Assembly (NCBI GenBank): GCA_026874595.1 | Contig: CM049308.1 | Location: 92,321,624-92,385,623 of the forward strand | Direction of reading: 5' to 3' | DNA from: Sipunculus nudus | Taxonomy: Eukaryota; Annelida; Sipuncula; Golfingiida; Sipunculidae | DNA length: 64,000 nucleotides | Shown: positions 14,840 through 23,770 of the stretch, one piece after another | Layout of the letters: every line of letters begins with the position of its first letter | Position numbering within the stretch: the stretch's first letter is position 1 | Notes under the pieces: model-generated | Told to the model about the DNA's origin: nothing | The model's database searches: none | The model's input: the letters and a program-made list of their open reading frames with translations, nothing else | Made by a program: the position numbers and the translations under genes

Positions 14840-15330
14840 ATTAAAATCAAGGGATGAAATTCCATTGTAGAATTTAAGAGAAATAAATTGAAACACTGAT
14901 AATTTTGGACAAAGCAAAATTGTATGTTATTGAAATGCATACTATATGGAGCCCCCAGCCTCTACGTACACACTGAAAGAGGAGAAAGAACGGGACTTTT
15001 TAGAAACTGCCCTCTGTATAGAGGTGGCCATTTTAAAGAGTCTCCCACTAAGAGAGGTTCTACTGTTTATCGAAAATTAAGTACTCGTATATCTGATTTG
15101 TGCTTGCCATGTGGCCAACATGAAAATTTCACGAGGATCCGGCAGAGGACGCTACTCCTTCGGAGCCTCTTAGTATTTCTGTTTTGTACGGGGATATTTA
15201 ATGACTCATCTTTGTATATTTTTTTCAGAGTGACCTAAAAGGTGTTGAGCCATCTGGACCAGTGGAAAGGCGGAAGCACTTCCTGGCCGTCCGGCATTTT
15301 CTGGCGCCGGAACCTAGCGTTTCCACCTAG
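709..15330 (+). CDS. Class C orphan GPCR, GPR158/GPR179/Smog-like (3' part, seven coding exons)
   Basis: Seven exons, 709-777, 2863-2972, 5481-5695, 7800-7938, 9361-9466, 12519-12677 and 15229-15330, each bounded by AG/GT, join in one frame to 900 nt (299 codons plus TAG). They encode TM2 to TM7 of a seven-helix receptor. The closest family by eye is GPR158/GPR179 (the metabotropic glycine receptor group; Drosophila Smog is the fly relative): TM3 has KPWPRYIGF, TM5 has a CFLLWGAYLSFIVRKAP segment followed by HFNESKY before TM6, and TM7 ends in LLIYVPK. Cys in VLCAIKPW (TM3 top) and in FLDCPDSYW (ECL2) are placed for the conserved disulfide. The extracellular region and TM1 must lie upstream of base 1. 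The C-tail after TM7 is only about 86 residues and shows no coiled coil, unlike vertebrate GPR158. AATAAA at 15939-15944 is a plausible poly(A) signal. The ligand cannot be inferred. Confidence 0.85.
796..926. repeat. CA/CCCA-rich low-complexity tract
   Basis: About 130 bp with almost no G on the + strand, made of CACACA, ACCCA and CCTACC units. It begins just inside the intron after the TM2 exon donor. All three + frames can stay open over it, which is a composition artefact. Confidence 0.85.
978..2862. other. Rest of receptor intron between the TM2 and TM3 exons
   Basis: No recognisable exon or element. A 92-codon open stretch (1401-1679) has no recognisable domain, no matching splice phase and no homologue known to me, so it is not called as a gene. 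Confidence 0.4.
2863..2972 (+). CDS. GPR158-like receptor exon, ECL1 and TM3
   Basis: Acceptor TGTGTTTCAG, donor GTAGGT. 110 nt, entering in phase 0 and leaving two bases of an Arg codon. The peptide reads MLLGYAEPSVVLC, then IKPWPRYIGFF, ending in LLKTWR. The Cys near the helix start is the expected disulfide partner for ECL2. Confidence 0.85.
4048..4236. repeat. 23-bp minisatellite
   Basis: About eight tandem copies of a unit containing GAGAGTCACGGATAACAG, spaced 23 bp apart, with one 19-bp variant. Lies in the intron between the TM3 and TM4 exons (2973-5480), otherwise featureless to me apart from a C-run at about 4321-4339. Confidence 0.85.
5481..5695 (+). CDS. GPR158-like receptor exon, ICL2, TM4 and ECL2
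   Basis: Acceptor ATATTTTCAG, donor GTACAC (weaker). 215 nt. It completes the Arg codon from the previous exon and encodes a basic ICL2 (VKSAKRLNLSDRVLARR), a hydrophobic TM4 and an ECL2 with FLDCPDSYW. Confidence 0.85.
6236..6280. repeat. (AT)n microsatellite
   Basis: Pure AT dinucleotide run, preceded by ATCT tetranucleotides. Confidence 0.95.
6361..6558. repeat. Foldback (inverted-repeat) element
   Basis: Two arms of about 90 nt are inverted copies of each other. The outer arms read GAGGAATCAAGTTTCGTCAG and its complement, the inner arms TCTGATTGAAATG and its complement, with a loop near 6456-6462 and small mismatches. No clear target duplication. Probably a short non-autonomous DNA element. 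It sits between two AT microsatellites. Confidence 0.75.
6555..6633. repeat. (CT)n then (AT)n compound microsatellite
   Basis: About 20 CT units (to 6594) continue directly from the right arm of the foldback, then switch to about 19 AT units. Confidence 0.95.
7800..7938 (+). CDS. GPR158-like receptor exon, TM5, ICL3 and TM6
   Basis: Acceptor TATATTTCAG, donor GTTAGT. 139 nt, phase 1 in and phase 2 out. Encodes EACFLLWGAYLSF (TM5), the RKAPSHFNESKY loop and the TM6 segment with DIILGNFIIII. The LLWG, A/VP and HFNE/HFHE-like features are those that best match GPR158/179. Confidence 0.9.
8969..9207. mobile_element. Short MITE-like element with CAGGGGCGGA-type ends and poly(C)/poly(G) core
   Basis: The left end is CAGGGGCGGAACTAGG. 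The right end is the approximate complement CAGAAGTGGATTCAGG when read from the other strand (11 of 16 positions). Inside are a C-run (9047-9066), a G-run (9080-9108) and a second G-run (9166-9178). Ends of the CAGGGGCGGA type are common in hAT-derived MITEs. No clean 8-bp duplication was found, so the class is inference. Confidence 0.4.
9361..9466 (+). CDS. GPR158-like receptor exon, ECL3 and TM7
   Basis: Acceptor TTTATTTTATAG, donor GTAAAC. 106 nt. Begins by completing Arg, then MFIAVHEGPDILYLVDYL, and closes TM7 with LLIYVPK, the typical class C TM7 end. Leaves in phase 0. Confidence 0.88.
9545..9711. repeat. CATA-rich low-complexity tract and (AT)n microsatellite
   Basis: CATACATACG-type repeats (about 9570-9612) and a pure AT run (about 9670-9709), in the intron between the TM7 and C-tail exons. 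Confidence 0.85.
9718..9830. repeat. Poly(G)/poly(C) inverted tract
   Basis: CGGAACC, then a run of about 12 G, a short GC-rich turn with GCGCGCGC, then about 17 C and more G-runs. Can fold as a G:C hairpin or G-quadruplex. The flanks resemble the 8969-9207 MITE ends, so it may be a fragment of a related copy. Confidence 0.6.
9831..12300. other. Receptor intron, mostly unassigned
   Basis: Contains the 29-nt hairpin, G-runs at about 9909-9928 and 10828-10851, a C-run at 11238-11251 and interrupted AT microsatellites at 12089-12200. No coding exon recognised. Confidence 0.5.
10658..10686 (+). repeat. Terminal hairpin of the hairpin-ended repeat family (isolated copy)
   Basis: AGCTCAG and CTGAGCT flank TGAC/GTCA, giving a near-perfect 29-nt stem-loop. 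The same sequence with two changes stands at 40595-40623 at the end of a larger element. The rest of the element is not recognisable here. Confidence 0.65.
12519..12677 (+). CDS. GPR158-like receptor exon, proximal C-tail
   Basis: Acceptor TTTATTCCACAG, donor GTAATT. 53 codons, phase 0 to 0. The peptide is polar and Ser/Pro/Gly-rich (IYQLYQSRRNGDKW at the start, SQTDLLM at the end). It has no hydrophobic segment and no obvious coiled-coil heptads. Confidence 0.75.
12831..12900. repeat. (AT)n microsatellite
   Basis: Uninterrupted AT run of about 70 bp, about 150 bp after the C-tail exon donor. Confidence 0.95.
13167..13271. repeat. Near-perfect 105-bp palindrome
   Basis: Arms of about 50 nt (AATAAGTAATGATATTAACA at the left, its complement at the right) meet at an AAT/ATT trinucleotide run centred near 13219. 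Only one or two arm mismatches. It directly abuts the 21-bp minisatellite. Confidence 0.9.
13273..14050. repeat. 21-bp minisatellite
   Basis: Tandem units of the type CTTCCGTGCCTTACCTACAG(C). The first about 400 bp are regular; the second half is degenerate and mixed with longer TATATAGCC variants. The 21-bp period leaves long frames open on both strands (Leu-Thr-Tyr-Ser-Leu-Pro-Cys and similar repeats). These are not considered genes. Confidence 0.92.
14300..14557 (+). other. Unrecognised open segment in the last receptor intron
   Basis: After GATTTAG at 14309, a frame stays open for about 83 codons to TAG at 14557, with mixed amino-acid composition (MILELTHDNIIITINFCT, later ILPADGPVAGMKIDALCK). 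It could be an alternative terminal exon (phase 0 matches) or an old repeat-derived ORF; the opposite strand is also open. I recognise no domain in either. Confidence 0.2.
14598..14641. repeat. (AT)n microsatellite
   Basis: Pure AT run. A second pure run follows at about 14798-14836. Confidence 0.95.
15229..15330 (+). CDS. GPR158-like receptor terminal exon
   Basis: A strong acceptor (a T tract ending in TTTTTTCAG) is followed in phase 0 by SDLKGVEPSGPVERRKHF and, after 33 codons, TAG. The basic then Pro/Ser/Thr-rich end is not a classical PDZ ligand. Assignment to this gene rests on phase, strand and distance; other C-terminal exons could exist. Confidence 0.6.
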   Translation, partial: SDLKGVEPSGPVERRKHFLAVRHFLAPEPSVST

Positions 15331-15474
15331 AATTGAATATCATGGTTATGGACGTTTATTTCTAACTACAGTGACGCCAAAATGTATACACACATGAGAT
15401 TATTACAAGTACTTATTTTATAACACACACACAAACACACACATAGATGTATGTGCTTCAAAGGATATATAATT

Positions 15475-15478
15475 ATAT

Positions 15479-15511
<33 letters not shown>

Positions 15512-15598
15512 CTGACATAATTATTGTTAACTTACAACGGTCTATCAACGGATTTTCCTTCTGGTTATATATATTCTTTGATACGTATATATCCTTCT

Positions 15599-15641
<43 letters not shown>
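15475..15641. repeat. Interrupted (AT)n microsatellites
   Basis: AT runs at about 15475-15511 and 15600-15641, downstream of the receptor stop codon. Confidence 0.93.
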
Positions 15642-15645
<4 letters not shown>

Positions 15646-15938
15646 AAAGATGTATATACATACAAACATACATATTTGCATTTGCCTCCGCTTGCCAAAA
15701 AATGCAGACATTTTGAGTTTTATTACATACACGCTATAAATATGTTAATATTCTCACTGGTAAGTCTAGTTAACATTCAATTTTTTGGTGACTTTATTTT
15801 CTTCATATTATTTTCCAGAGGATTATGTCAGCTATATTGACTATTTTTTCTGGTGTACATTCAGTTAAATGTTGTTTTAAACCTGTGTTAATATAACTTT
15901 TGACATCCTTAATTAGAAGATTGTTGACATTATAGATG

Positions 15939-15944
15939 AATAAA
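15939..15944 (+). terminator. Candidate poly(A) signal of the GPR158-like gene
   Basis: AATAAA about 610 bp after the stop codon and followed by a GT/T-rich stretch. The 3' UTR would then include the (AT)n runs at 15475-15641. Confidence 0.4.
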
Positions 15945-16604
15945 TATGTTTATTGGTTCGTGTGTTTCTTTCCTTATTTGTTGTCGTTTTACTATCGTGT
16001 CTTTATCAATGGCTATTAATGCTTTTACATATCATTGTTTGCTAATACATAAAAAATATTGGTTCATGCTGTAGATGATATGGGGATCCAGAACTGGATA
16101 AATGCGCATGTGCAAAAGTCGTTGGTTAGAAACTGATAAAGATCATCGAGTCTCTGAACACAGGCTTTTTTCGTGTAGATAATTATTCAATATTCGCAGT
16201 GTAAGCTTATGAACTATAGTGAAAATTGCATTGCTGTGTCTTTGGAAATTGTACTCGGTTTTAGGATTCCAGGTTTGGTCTATTGTAAATGCATGTACGC
16301 CACAGCAGTAGAATAATGATTCAGTTATAATCTTAATGTTTTACGAAATTTTACTACTTTTAATGATTCTTGGGAAATAATGCGACTCCCGACAGTGTTG
16401 TGTTAGATTATATAGGATATTATAACCCACATGAAATAGCTTATCTTCGCAAAGTGATAAAATTACAAGCTCATGATAAAACTGGAAAATCACGAAAAGA
16501 GTATGTTATATCTGTGTTACAATACTTATGATTCTACCAACAATTTTCTGGGTTACCCTGCTTAATTCCCCGAATTCCTTTAGGACAGTTTAGGATTTGT
16601 AGGG

Positions 16605-16664
16605 GTTGGGGGGGGGGGGGGGGGGGTGGTTACTGCGCAGCACCAAATTTCTTTCTGCTAGTGA

Positions 16665-16705
<41 letters not shown>
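16605..16705. repeat. Poly(G) tract and (AT)n microsatellite
   Basis: G-run of about 18 interrupted only by its flanks (16609-16626), then an AT run from 16668. The flanking 15950-17100 otherwise shows nothing recognisable. Confidence 0.9.
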
Positions 16706-16709
<4 letters not shown>

Positions 16710-17119
16710 TTAAAAGTTTATTTCACTCAGACAAGAAGAGATGGAATGGTCTCGTGAGTTTTTTCTTATCTGAGCACTCCAAAGTAAAATATTGAATAGA
16801 GACAAGTAGAAGCACAAATATGTAATAATAGGAACAAATCAACCACATTTTCTAGATTGATTTTAATCATTTTGAAATTACCAGAAAAAGTAGCATTTCA
16901 GTTATTTTAATGTGTGATCGATTTCATAATTACGGTTATCCAATTACAATCACCGTTGTATTTTACTATAGGAATAACATTACCACTCCATAGAGAGTCA
17001 AGCATATAATTATATACCTAAAACGCCGTATCTTATATATGTGAAGGGAAGATCAATAGTAACCGCTCTTGGCAAATTTTCAAATGATATATATATGTAT
17101 ATAAAATGGATCAGGGGAA

Positions 17120-17720
17120 AGTTACATCCCCTTTTTTTACCTTACCAAAGGATTTGATACTATAGATCATAAAAGATTACTAGAAAAAACTACATACTTT
17201 TGGTTTTGCAAGTAACAGTGGCCTGGTTTCATTCATATCTTCGTAATCGGTTACAGATAGTAATACTACAATAATAATCTAGCTCTGCTGTGAATGTATA
17301 TTGGACCCTCGGATTACGTTACTTGGATCAATTATGTTTTAAATATACAATAAACGATCTTCAAGCTGTGCTAAATACTGATGTTATTGTGGTGTACGCA
17401 GATGATGTCATTGTATATTACCATGAAAAGAAAATGCCGAAGAAGATAAGATAAAATTACAGGTACTGTAGATCAGGTAACAACCTGGTATTGCGAACAC
17501 CTACTGACTCTTAATTATAATAAATCTTATGTCATGCTCCTTGATAATTCCAAAAGGATTGCTTGTAAAAAAAAACTCCAGATATCAATATTAGGTTCAA
17601 CTTGTTTTGATGAGATTAATCTACTTGGCGTGATAATAGATACTAATTTATTCTGGAGACCACATGTTACTTAAAATTGCATGAAACTTCCTCCACAGAC
17701 AGGAGTTCTGTACCGTATAT
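17120..17720 (+). pseudogene. LINE reverse transcriptase fragment, degraded
   Basis: Frame-shifted pieces of a non-LTR reverse transcriptase are readable in order: FDTIDHKRLLEK, then WFHSYLRNR, then the catalytic box VYADDVIVYY, then a C-terminal part with a YNKSYVMLLDNSKR segment and a NLLGVIID segment. Several frameshifts and stops. 5' end missing; no ORF survives. Confidence 0.75.
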
Positions 17721-17889
17721 TAAAGTCAATCAACAAGGTAAGGACACGGTTTTTCATATTTATTATGTTTACAAAAGCCAGTTATTTTTCCGTTGGAATT
17801 TCATGAAAAATTTGGCAACATACATCATTTTATAACTTATAACTTAATAAAAAAAGAAATTCGTCTTGCCATTTTCCCCTTAAGATTCA

Positions 17890-17925
17890 AAGTAAGCATA
17901 CAAGGTCAAGGTCATGACTTTTACT
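17890..17925. repeat. Repeat with AGGTCAAGGTCA half-sites
   Basis: ACAAGGTCAAGGTCATGAC occurs here, with related copies at about 18709-18745 and 18825-18841. The motif TCAAGGTCA is the kind of extended half-site bound by FTZ-F1/ERR-type nuclear receptors. Repeat origin is more likely than function. Confidence 0.45.
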
Positions 17926-18419
17926 CTTTTTTTCTGTTCTTCTCCGGGTTTAGCCTATTTAGTAAACCTCCCAGTGAGGCTTACGAGCACTCTATTGAAA
18001 ATATTGGTGTGCGAGCGAGGACACAGAAATTTAGATAAATCAGATAATAAGCTTTAAATAAACAAACGAGGGTCTTTACTGGGTGTGTGAACCATTTCTA
18101 ATAAGTGAAAACGAGGAAGTTTGCAGGTGGCTACTAGCCCCGCTTGGAACCATGGTTTTGCTTGCACTTTCTGTTTTATTCACTAGATGGCACTATTTTA
18201 TGGACCAGGCAGTAAATCTTATGCTTGGAATTAAGTTGGATGTCTATGATGAATGAGCCTGAAACCTAACAGCCAATCAGAGGAAGGACTTTGAAACTGG
18301 CTTCTCCCTGAGTCCTTGACCCTAAAGCAACATGTCATGTTTGGTTAGAAACCAGCGCGCATACCTTTTTAACTTTGCACCTGGATCATATGTTTGACGC
18401 GAATATAGCGAATTTGAAA

Positions 18420-18695
18420 CCACAGTATGCATGCAAAATATCATGGTGATAAATGCATTAGTTGTTCAGATAGTGATTTTTTTATCAAATTTTTAATTAT
18501 TCTGGGGGGTACTTTTGAACCCCATAGCTCGGAGGATATGGGTAACAGAGACCTAATTTCAGGTTTCCAAGGAGATTTTCATGGACCTCCTTTGAACGTT
18601 CCATTTTCAGCGCTTACGATTTGTGCCCAGTTAACGGACAGACAGACAGACGGCCCGACAGACGGTCAGGCGGACGACTGACAAAGAGTGATCCC
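18420..18695 (-). mobile_element. Hairpin-ended repeat family, terminal fragment
   Basis: Complementary to the 40.6-40.9 kb element: shares the CAAAGAGTGATC end, the ACAGAC-rich stretch, GAGACCTAATTTCAGGTTTC and the GGGGGGTACTT segment. The 29-nt terminal hairpin itself is missing here. Confidence 0.65.
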
Positions 18696-19329
18696 TATAA
18701 ATATATATTCAAGGTCAACAAACACAGGTCAAGGTCATAGCTTTAAATATTTCTTTTTTTTTATTCTGCTAAAACACATTAATCAGGGACTCCCTTTAAA
18801 GGTGTATCTAAGGTTCATGTGAAAAATCAAGGTCATGGTCAGTAAAGTTCAGTTGACTGGGTTAGTTTTCAGGTTATAATTGGCTGTTTGATTTCATTGA
18901 AAAAAAGAGATAACAAAAATCTTAGCTCAAGACATGGGAATTGTAAAATATATATTGCCATTAAATCTCAAAATGTTCAATATAAAAAATCATGGTTTAG
19001 TGTTAAATGTATTTTTTTTTTAGTTTTAGTTATTTACTTTGCAGAACAGTTTGTGTCTTATTTAAAAAGAAACTATGATTGGATAAAAAATTACCTGAAC
19101 ACCATTATTTGTCATTAGACTTTAACCCCAACAAAAAATTAGTAATAGGAAAAACTACGATCAAATATGATAGTGATCATCACTTTCTTTATCATGAATA
19201 TCTATCAAGAACCAAGTTCCGTTTCCAATCCTGGAAACAATGGCCTACCACAGTAGCTTTACACCAAGGTCAAATGCTCGGCTGTACTCGGGTCACAACA
19301 TCAAGGTTATATAATATTAGGCCCATACA

Positions 19330-21210
19330 ATATTAGCGTCTGTCAAATACATAATATGCGAAATATAGACCATAAAGTCGATTGTAACTATACTTTGCAT
19401 TTTACTTTACTTATATTTTCGCTTTCGTGTAATTCATTTATCTAGTTTTGAACTTAACTCTCTAAGAAATGTTGGCATTCGTTTCCGGCGTAATGGCCCT
19501 TGACACAGATATCAGTCCTCTATAGTCTAAACACGTATAAATATAAACAATGGCTCATACCCTGGGTATGACTGACAGGTGAAGGGCTTTCTTTGTCACT
19601 TTCTATCACCGAAACTTAGCGCTGAACCAGTAACTTTAATCTTTGTTTAACCAACGTTATAACATACCAGTACTCTCGGTCGTATACATATATAAATAAA
19701 ATATGGGCAACTGACAAGCGAGTACGTGTACCCGCCGAATCATAGGAGCATTGGAATGTTCCCTGACGTGACAGCATCAGAAATACCATGGTATACCAAG
19801 TATCATGGACGGAAGAAACTAAAAAAAAAATGTTTTAGTTGGCGCCATCAGTCATATATAAAAGATATAAGCATTCAAAGATCCATGGACATGCAAACTT
19901 TCAGACCGATACATTAAACTACTATCTGTCTTGTGTACTGAAAAGCTACACAAGATGGATGGACATGCAAAATTTCAGGCCGATAAGCCAAACCATTCCT
20001 GAGATCAGGGCTTAAATGTTTCCTTCGGAAAAGTTACAGCAGATGGTGCCACCAGTCGGCAGTGTGTAAACCCGGACCTCACGGAATCCAGACTCCAAAA
20101 ACCAATTTCCACATTTTCCATTATTTATAAAGATAACAACACCCCTGTTACTGATATAAGAAAAGAACAAAGTCCCTAAATGTTGCAGGTTTGTTAATAA
20201 CCGATTCAATGAAAGATTTAAATATAAAAAATATTTTTGTGAAGACGGACTTCAACTGCCTTAATTTGATGACTGATCCATTTTGACTGACCCCAGTTAC
20301 AATCGCACTTGTTTTATTTATGACCCAATGAGAAGAGAATTAGCACTCATGTCAAACAATAAATATGATAATTTGTTATTTTAAGTGAAAATATAAGAGT
20401 GCGTGTATACTGAGGGAGATTTATTTGAAATGCGCCAACGGCCATTGCGGATCTGAGACTGATCAGCGCTCTTCCACATGATACAGGTTTCGTTTTCCAT
20501 TCATGAACAGCCATTTAAAGTTTGCAATAATATAATTATTCATGGGAATTGTAGATTACTTGCATTTAGAGCAATGCTAGGTACGAACATAATGATTCTT
20601 TTTCTTATCATACTTTTTAAAACCATAGACATGGCATGATTGGCAATTAAAAATTTTTATTAAAAAAGAGGAAGACAAAAATCTTGTAAAAATACTGATA
20701 AAATAACACAATAACTAAATCACAAGGGCGTTATTCCTAAACGTGATATTAAAATATGTACTAAAGAAATGGTAAAACAATGAGTATATACAAGGTGTTC
20801 GTGGGATCGGTGAGGCCTGTGCGCCAGGGTCCGTAAGATGTAATTGTCAAATTTTGTTGCAAAACAGACTTATTTTTATCTTTTTAACAGAACACAATAT
20901 AAAATACGTAAAATACATTGAACAATTTCTGAGATATGAGTGATTTTCCAAAAGCAAACAGACGTTAGTCACACGAAAATGGTTGAAGATATCGCTATTC
21001 ATTTTGAGTACGAGAAAGATGTCCAAGAACTATGGTCATTTACAATTTCTGCCAAATTATCAAACCACCCCTGAGATTATTACTATCACTAAAAAGACGT
21101 GCGCATGGACACTACGCAAAAAAGAAATGTAGATGGCTCCGCCATCTTTGTTAACCAAGTTTTCACATGTGACTATATATAATCACTATATTATGACGGG
21201 TTTCAGAAAG
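19330..21210. other. Intergenic DNA without recognised genes
   Basis: No exon recognised. Pieces at about 19795-20060 (GGACATGCAAA, TTTCAGGCCGATA) look like two diverged copies of one repeat, about 120 bp apart. Confidence 0.4.
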
Positions 21211-21213
21211 ATC

Positions 21214-22195
21214 TAGATAAGATAAGATAAGATATAGTTTATTGCTATATATATATGTAATAAAATCATCACATACAATAGTATTTGGCTTGACTGGCGT
21301 GCTTAAACAAACACATTAAACAAGAAATAATAAAATAAAATTGTGTATAGAAAAAAGACGCATGATAAAGAATGTTTGACTAGATTATTGTGCTGCAAGT
21401 GATATATTTAATTCCCGAACGGCTGACGCGTAAGTGCTAGTTTGAATTCTTTTAGAATTGCCTGATAGCTACCTATAGCGAACCCCCGATTTCATTTTTT
21501 AAACAAATAGTGCGCCGGATGACTATAGTCTCCTATAATGTCGTTTGCTTTCTTCAATAATCGTGTTTGAAATAAGGAGTCAACTGTGGGTAAAGGAACC
21601 CCAATGATCCTCTCAGCTGTTCTAACTACCCTCGAAAGACGGTTCCTTTCCTCGACAATGACAATTTTACAATGAGGCAATCATCAGAAGTAAGGACACA
21701 GTCATAGGTGAATAGAGAGTACAATTTTGGTGATAGCACACAACGTTGGGGTGCTCCAGTGTTTAAGACCATTTTTCGGAAATAATGTTACCAATCTCAA
21801 TCACTTGAGGCCGATTTGTTAAAACGTCTAAGATCCAGTTACACATGTTAATATTAAGACCCAGTTTTTATAGTTTTCCGATTAATTTATGGGGAAGGAT
21901 AGTGTTAAAGGCTAAGCTGAAATCAATGAATAAAACCCTAGGTAGATTCTCGTAAGTCGAGATGTTTTAAAATACGGTAAAGTGTGAATGATACAGCATC
22001 ATCTGTTGAGCGGTTACTACAATAGGCGAACTGAAAAGGATCAAAAGTTCCTGAAATACAGCATTTATGATAATTTAACACCAGTCGCTCAAAGCTCTTG
22101 GCAATTACAGAAGTTAATGCAACAGGACGATATTCATTCAAACATAATGCATGAGATTTTTTTCGGGACAGGAAGAGTTTTCCGGAAACGAACGT
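21214..22195 (-). pseudogene. LINE (L2/Rex1-like) relic with internal deletion
   Basis: On the minus strand: KTLPVPKK, NEYRPVALTSVIAKSFERL, DPFQFAYCSNRSTDDAV, FIDFSLAFNT and [15 protein letters not shown] (with a frameshift), then a jump to the C-terminal ERNRLSRVVRTAERIIG and DYSHPAHYLF blocks. The 3' end (21214-21236) is a short GATAA tandem tail, as expected for L2-type LINEs. The catalytic YADD block between the two parts is missing, so it is a deleted dead copy. Confidence 0.82.
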
Positions 22196-22829
22196 GATGC
22201 CGGCTGTGGAATCCGCGTGACAACAGTTTCAGGTGGATACGATTATAAAGTGTTGGTAATGAGGTATGACTATCAGGCTAACTTCGTTTTCTCTTTGCGG
22301 GTCATTTCTGATATGTTCATCGAGCTCTATACCTTTCGTATGGTAATGAGATGATATTATGAGTTCTCATAAGTTAAAGAAAGTGTCTCATGGGTCATGA
22401 CGCTCAGCTGAATTCGACATGTATACAGGTGATGCATTTATTAGTTATTGATATTATGATCTGGTGGAAGAGTTTTTTTAGGAACCTTGGGTAGAATGAC
22501 TTCCGGAGTGCTCAAAATCATGTTCTTTCGCCCATAGTCGTAATAAAATAGGTATCAGCAAGAAAATTTTCCTAGGAACTGCCCAGATGCTAAGTTAGAA
22601 GTTTTTTAAACTGCTATGACTTGCGTCAGTCTGAATTATAGGGTACTTAATCATGTTGTTTCACAGGTCACAGAGTATACGTCACAGTGACTTGATTTTG
22701 GATGTCAAGAAGACATTACAATGACATATCTTTATATTAAGAAAGACTTTAACAACAGTTACAATTTGTGACCTGTCTCACATTCTTGGTGCTCAAAATT
22801 AGGGTTTCTGCTCATAGCTCAAAGAATAT

Positions 22830-22844
22830 AGGTCACAGTGACCT
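22830..22844. promoter_or_regulatory. Consensus estrogen-response-element palindrome
   Basis: AGGTCACAGTGACCT matches AGGTCAnnnTGACCT at all defined positions and contains the exact vitellogenin A2 core GGTCACAGTGACC. Binding is not shown; the site lies in a repeated transposon unit. Confidence 0.5.
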
Positions 22845-23447
22845 ATTTCAGGATTCATAGGAGACTTGCCCAGGACCTCCTTGGGTGTCATATTAGAAGG
22901 TTCTAGGCCCACTTGTAAAGTTTGGTGCCTTGCCTGGCTGTCTAGGTGTTCATTATCATTATTTTGGCCAGTCACTTGCAGAATATGGGTCATCATGACC
23001 TAGTTTCAGGTTTCGAAGGAGTTAAGCCAGAAACTCCTTGGATATTGTGTTACAAGATTCTAGGCCTAACAATTCTTATTTTGTCCTGTCTGACTGTCTG
23101 GTTGTTCAAAATCATGTTTTTTGCCAGTCGCTCGCAGAATTTAGGTCACCATGAAATGATTTCGGGTTTCAAAGATATTACATTATGGATATTACATTAG
23201 AATATTCCAGGGCTAACGAATCCAGTTTGTGCACATTTGACTTCCAGGCTGTTGATAATCATGTTTTTTTCCTATATCTTTCAGAATATAGATCACAGTG
23301 ACCTAATTTCATATTTCCAAGGACATTTACCCAAGACCTTCCTGAATGTTACATTAGAAGATTCTAAACCAAATGAATACAAGTTGTACCCCGTGTGTTT
23401 CTCTGATTGCTCAGAATCATGTTTTCGGCCAGTAGCTCGCAGAATAT

Positions 23448-23462
23448 AGGTCACCGTGACCT
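23448..23462. promoter_or_regulatory. Consensus estrogen-response-element palindrome
   Basis: AGGTCACCGTGACCT, full match to the defined positions; same place in its tandem unit as the site at 22830. Confidence 0.45.
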
Positions 23463-23755
23463 TATTTCAGTTTCTGAGGAGATACGCCTCTGACCTTCCA
23501 GAATCTAAAGTTAGAAGTTTCCAGGTCAAACGGATACAATTTGTGCCCTTTTTAACTATCCGGGTGCACAAAGTCATGTTATTAGTAGGTCATTCGCAGA
23601 ATATTGGTCTTCATATCCTATAGTTTCTGAGAAAAATTCGCCCAGAACCTCCCTGGATGTTGCGTTAGAAAATTCTAGGCCTAATTGATACAATTTTAGC
23701 CCATCTGACTTTCATTTTGCTAAAAATATGTAATTTCCTATAGCTCTCAGAATAT

Positions 23756-23770
23756 AGGTCATGGTGACCT
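23756..23770. promoter_or_regulatory. Consensus estrogen-response-element palindrome
   Basis: AGGTCATGGTGACCT, full match to the defined positions; same place in its tandem unit as the other copies. Confidence 0.45.
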
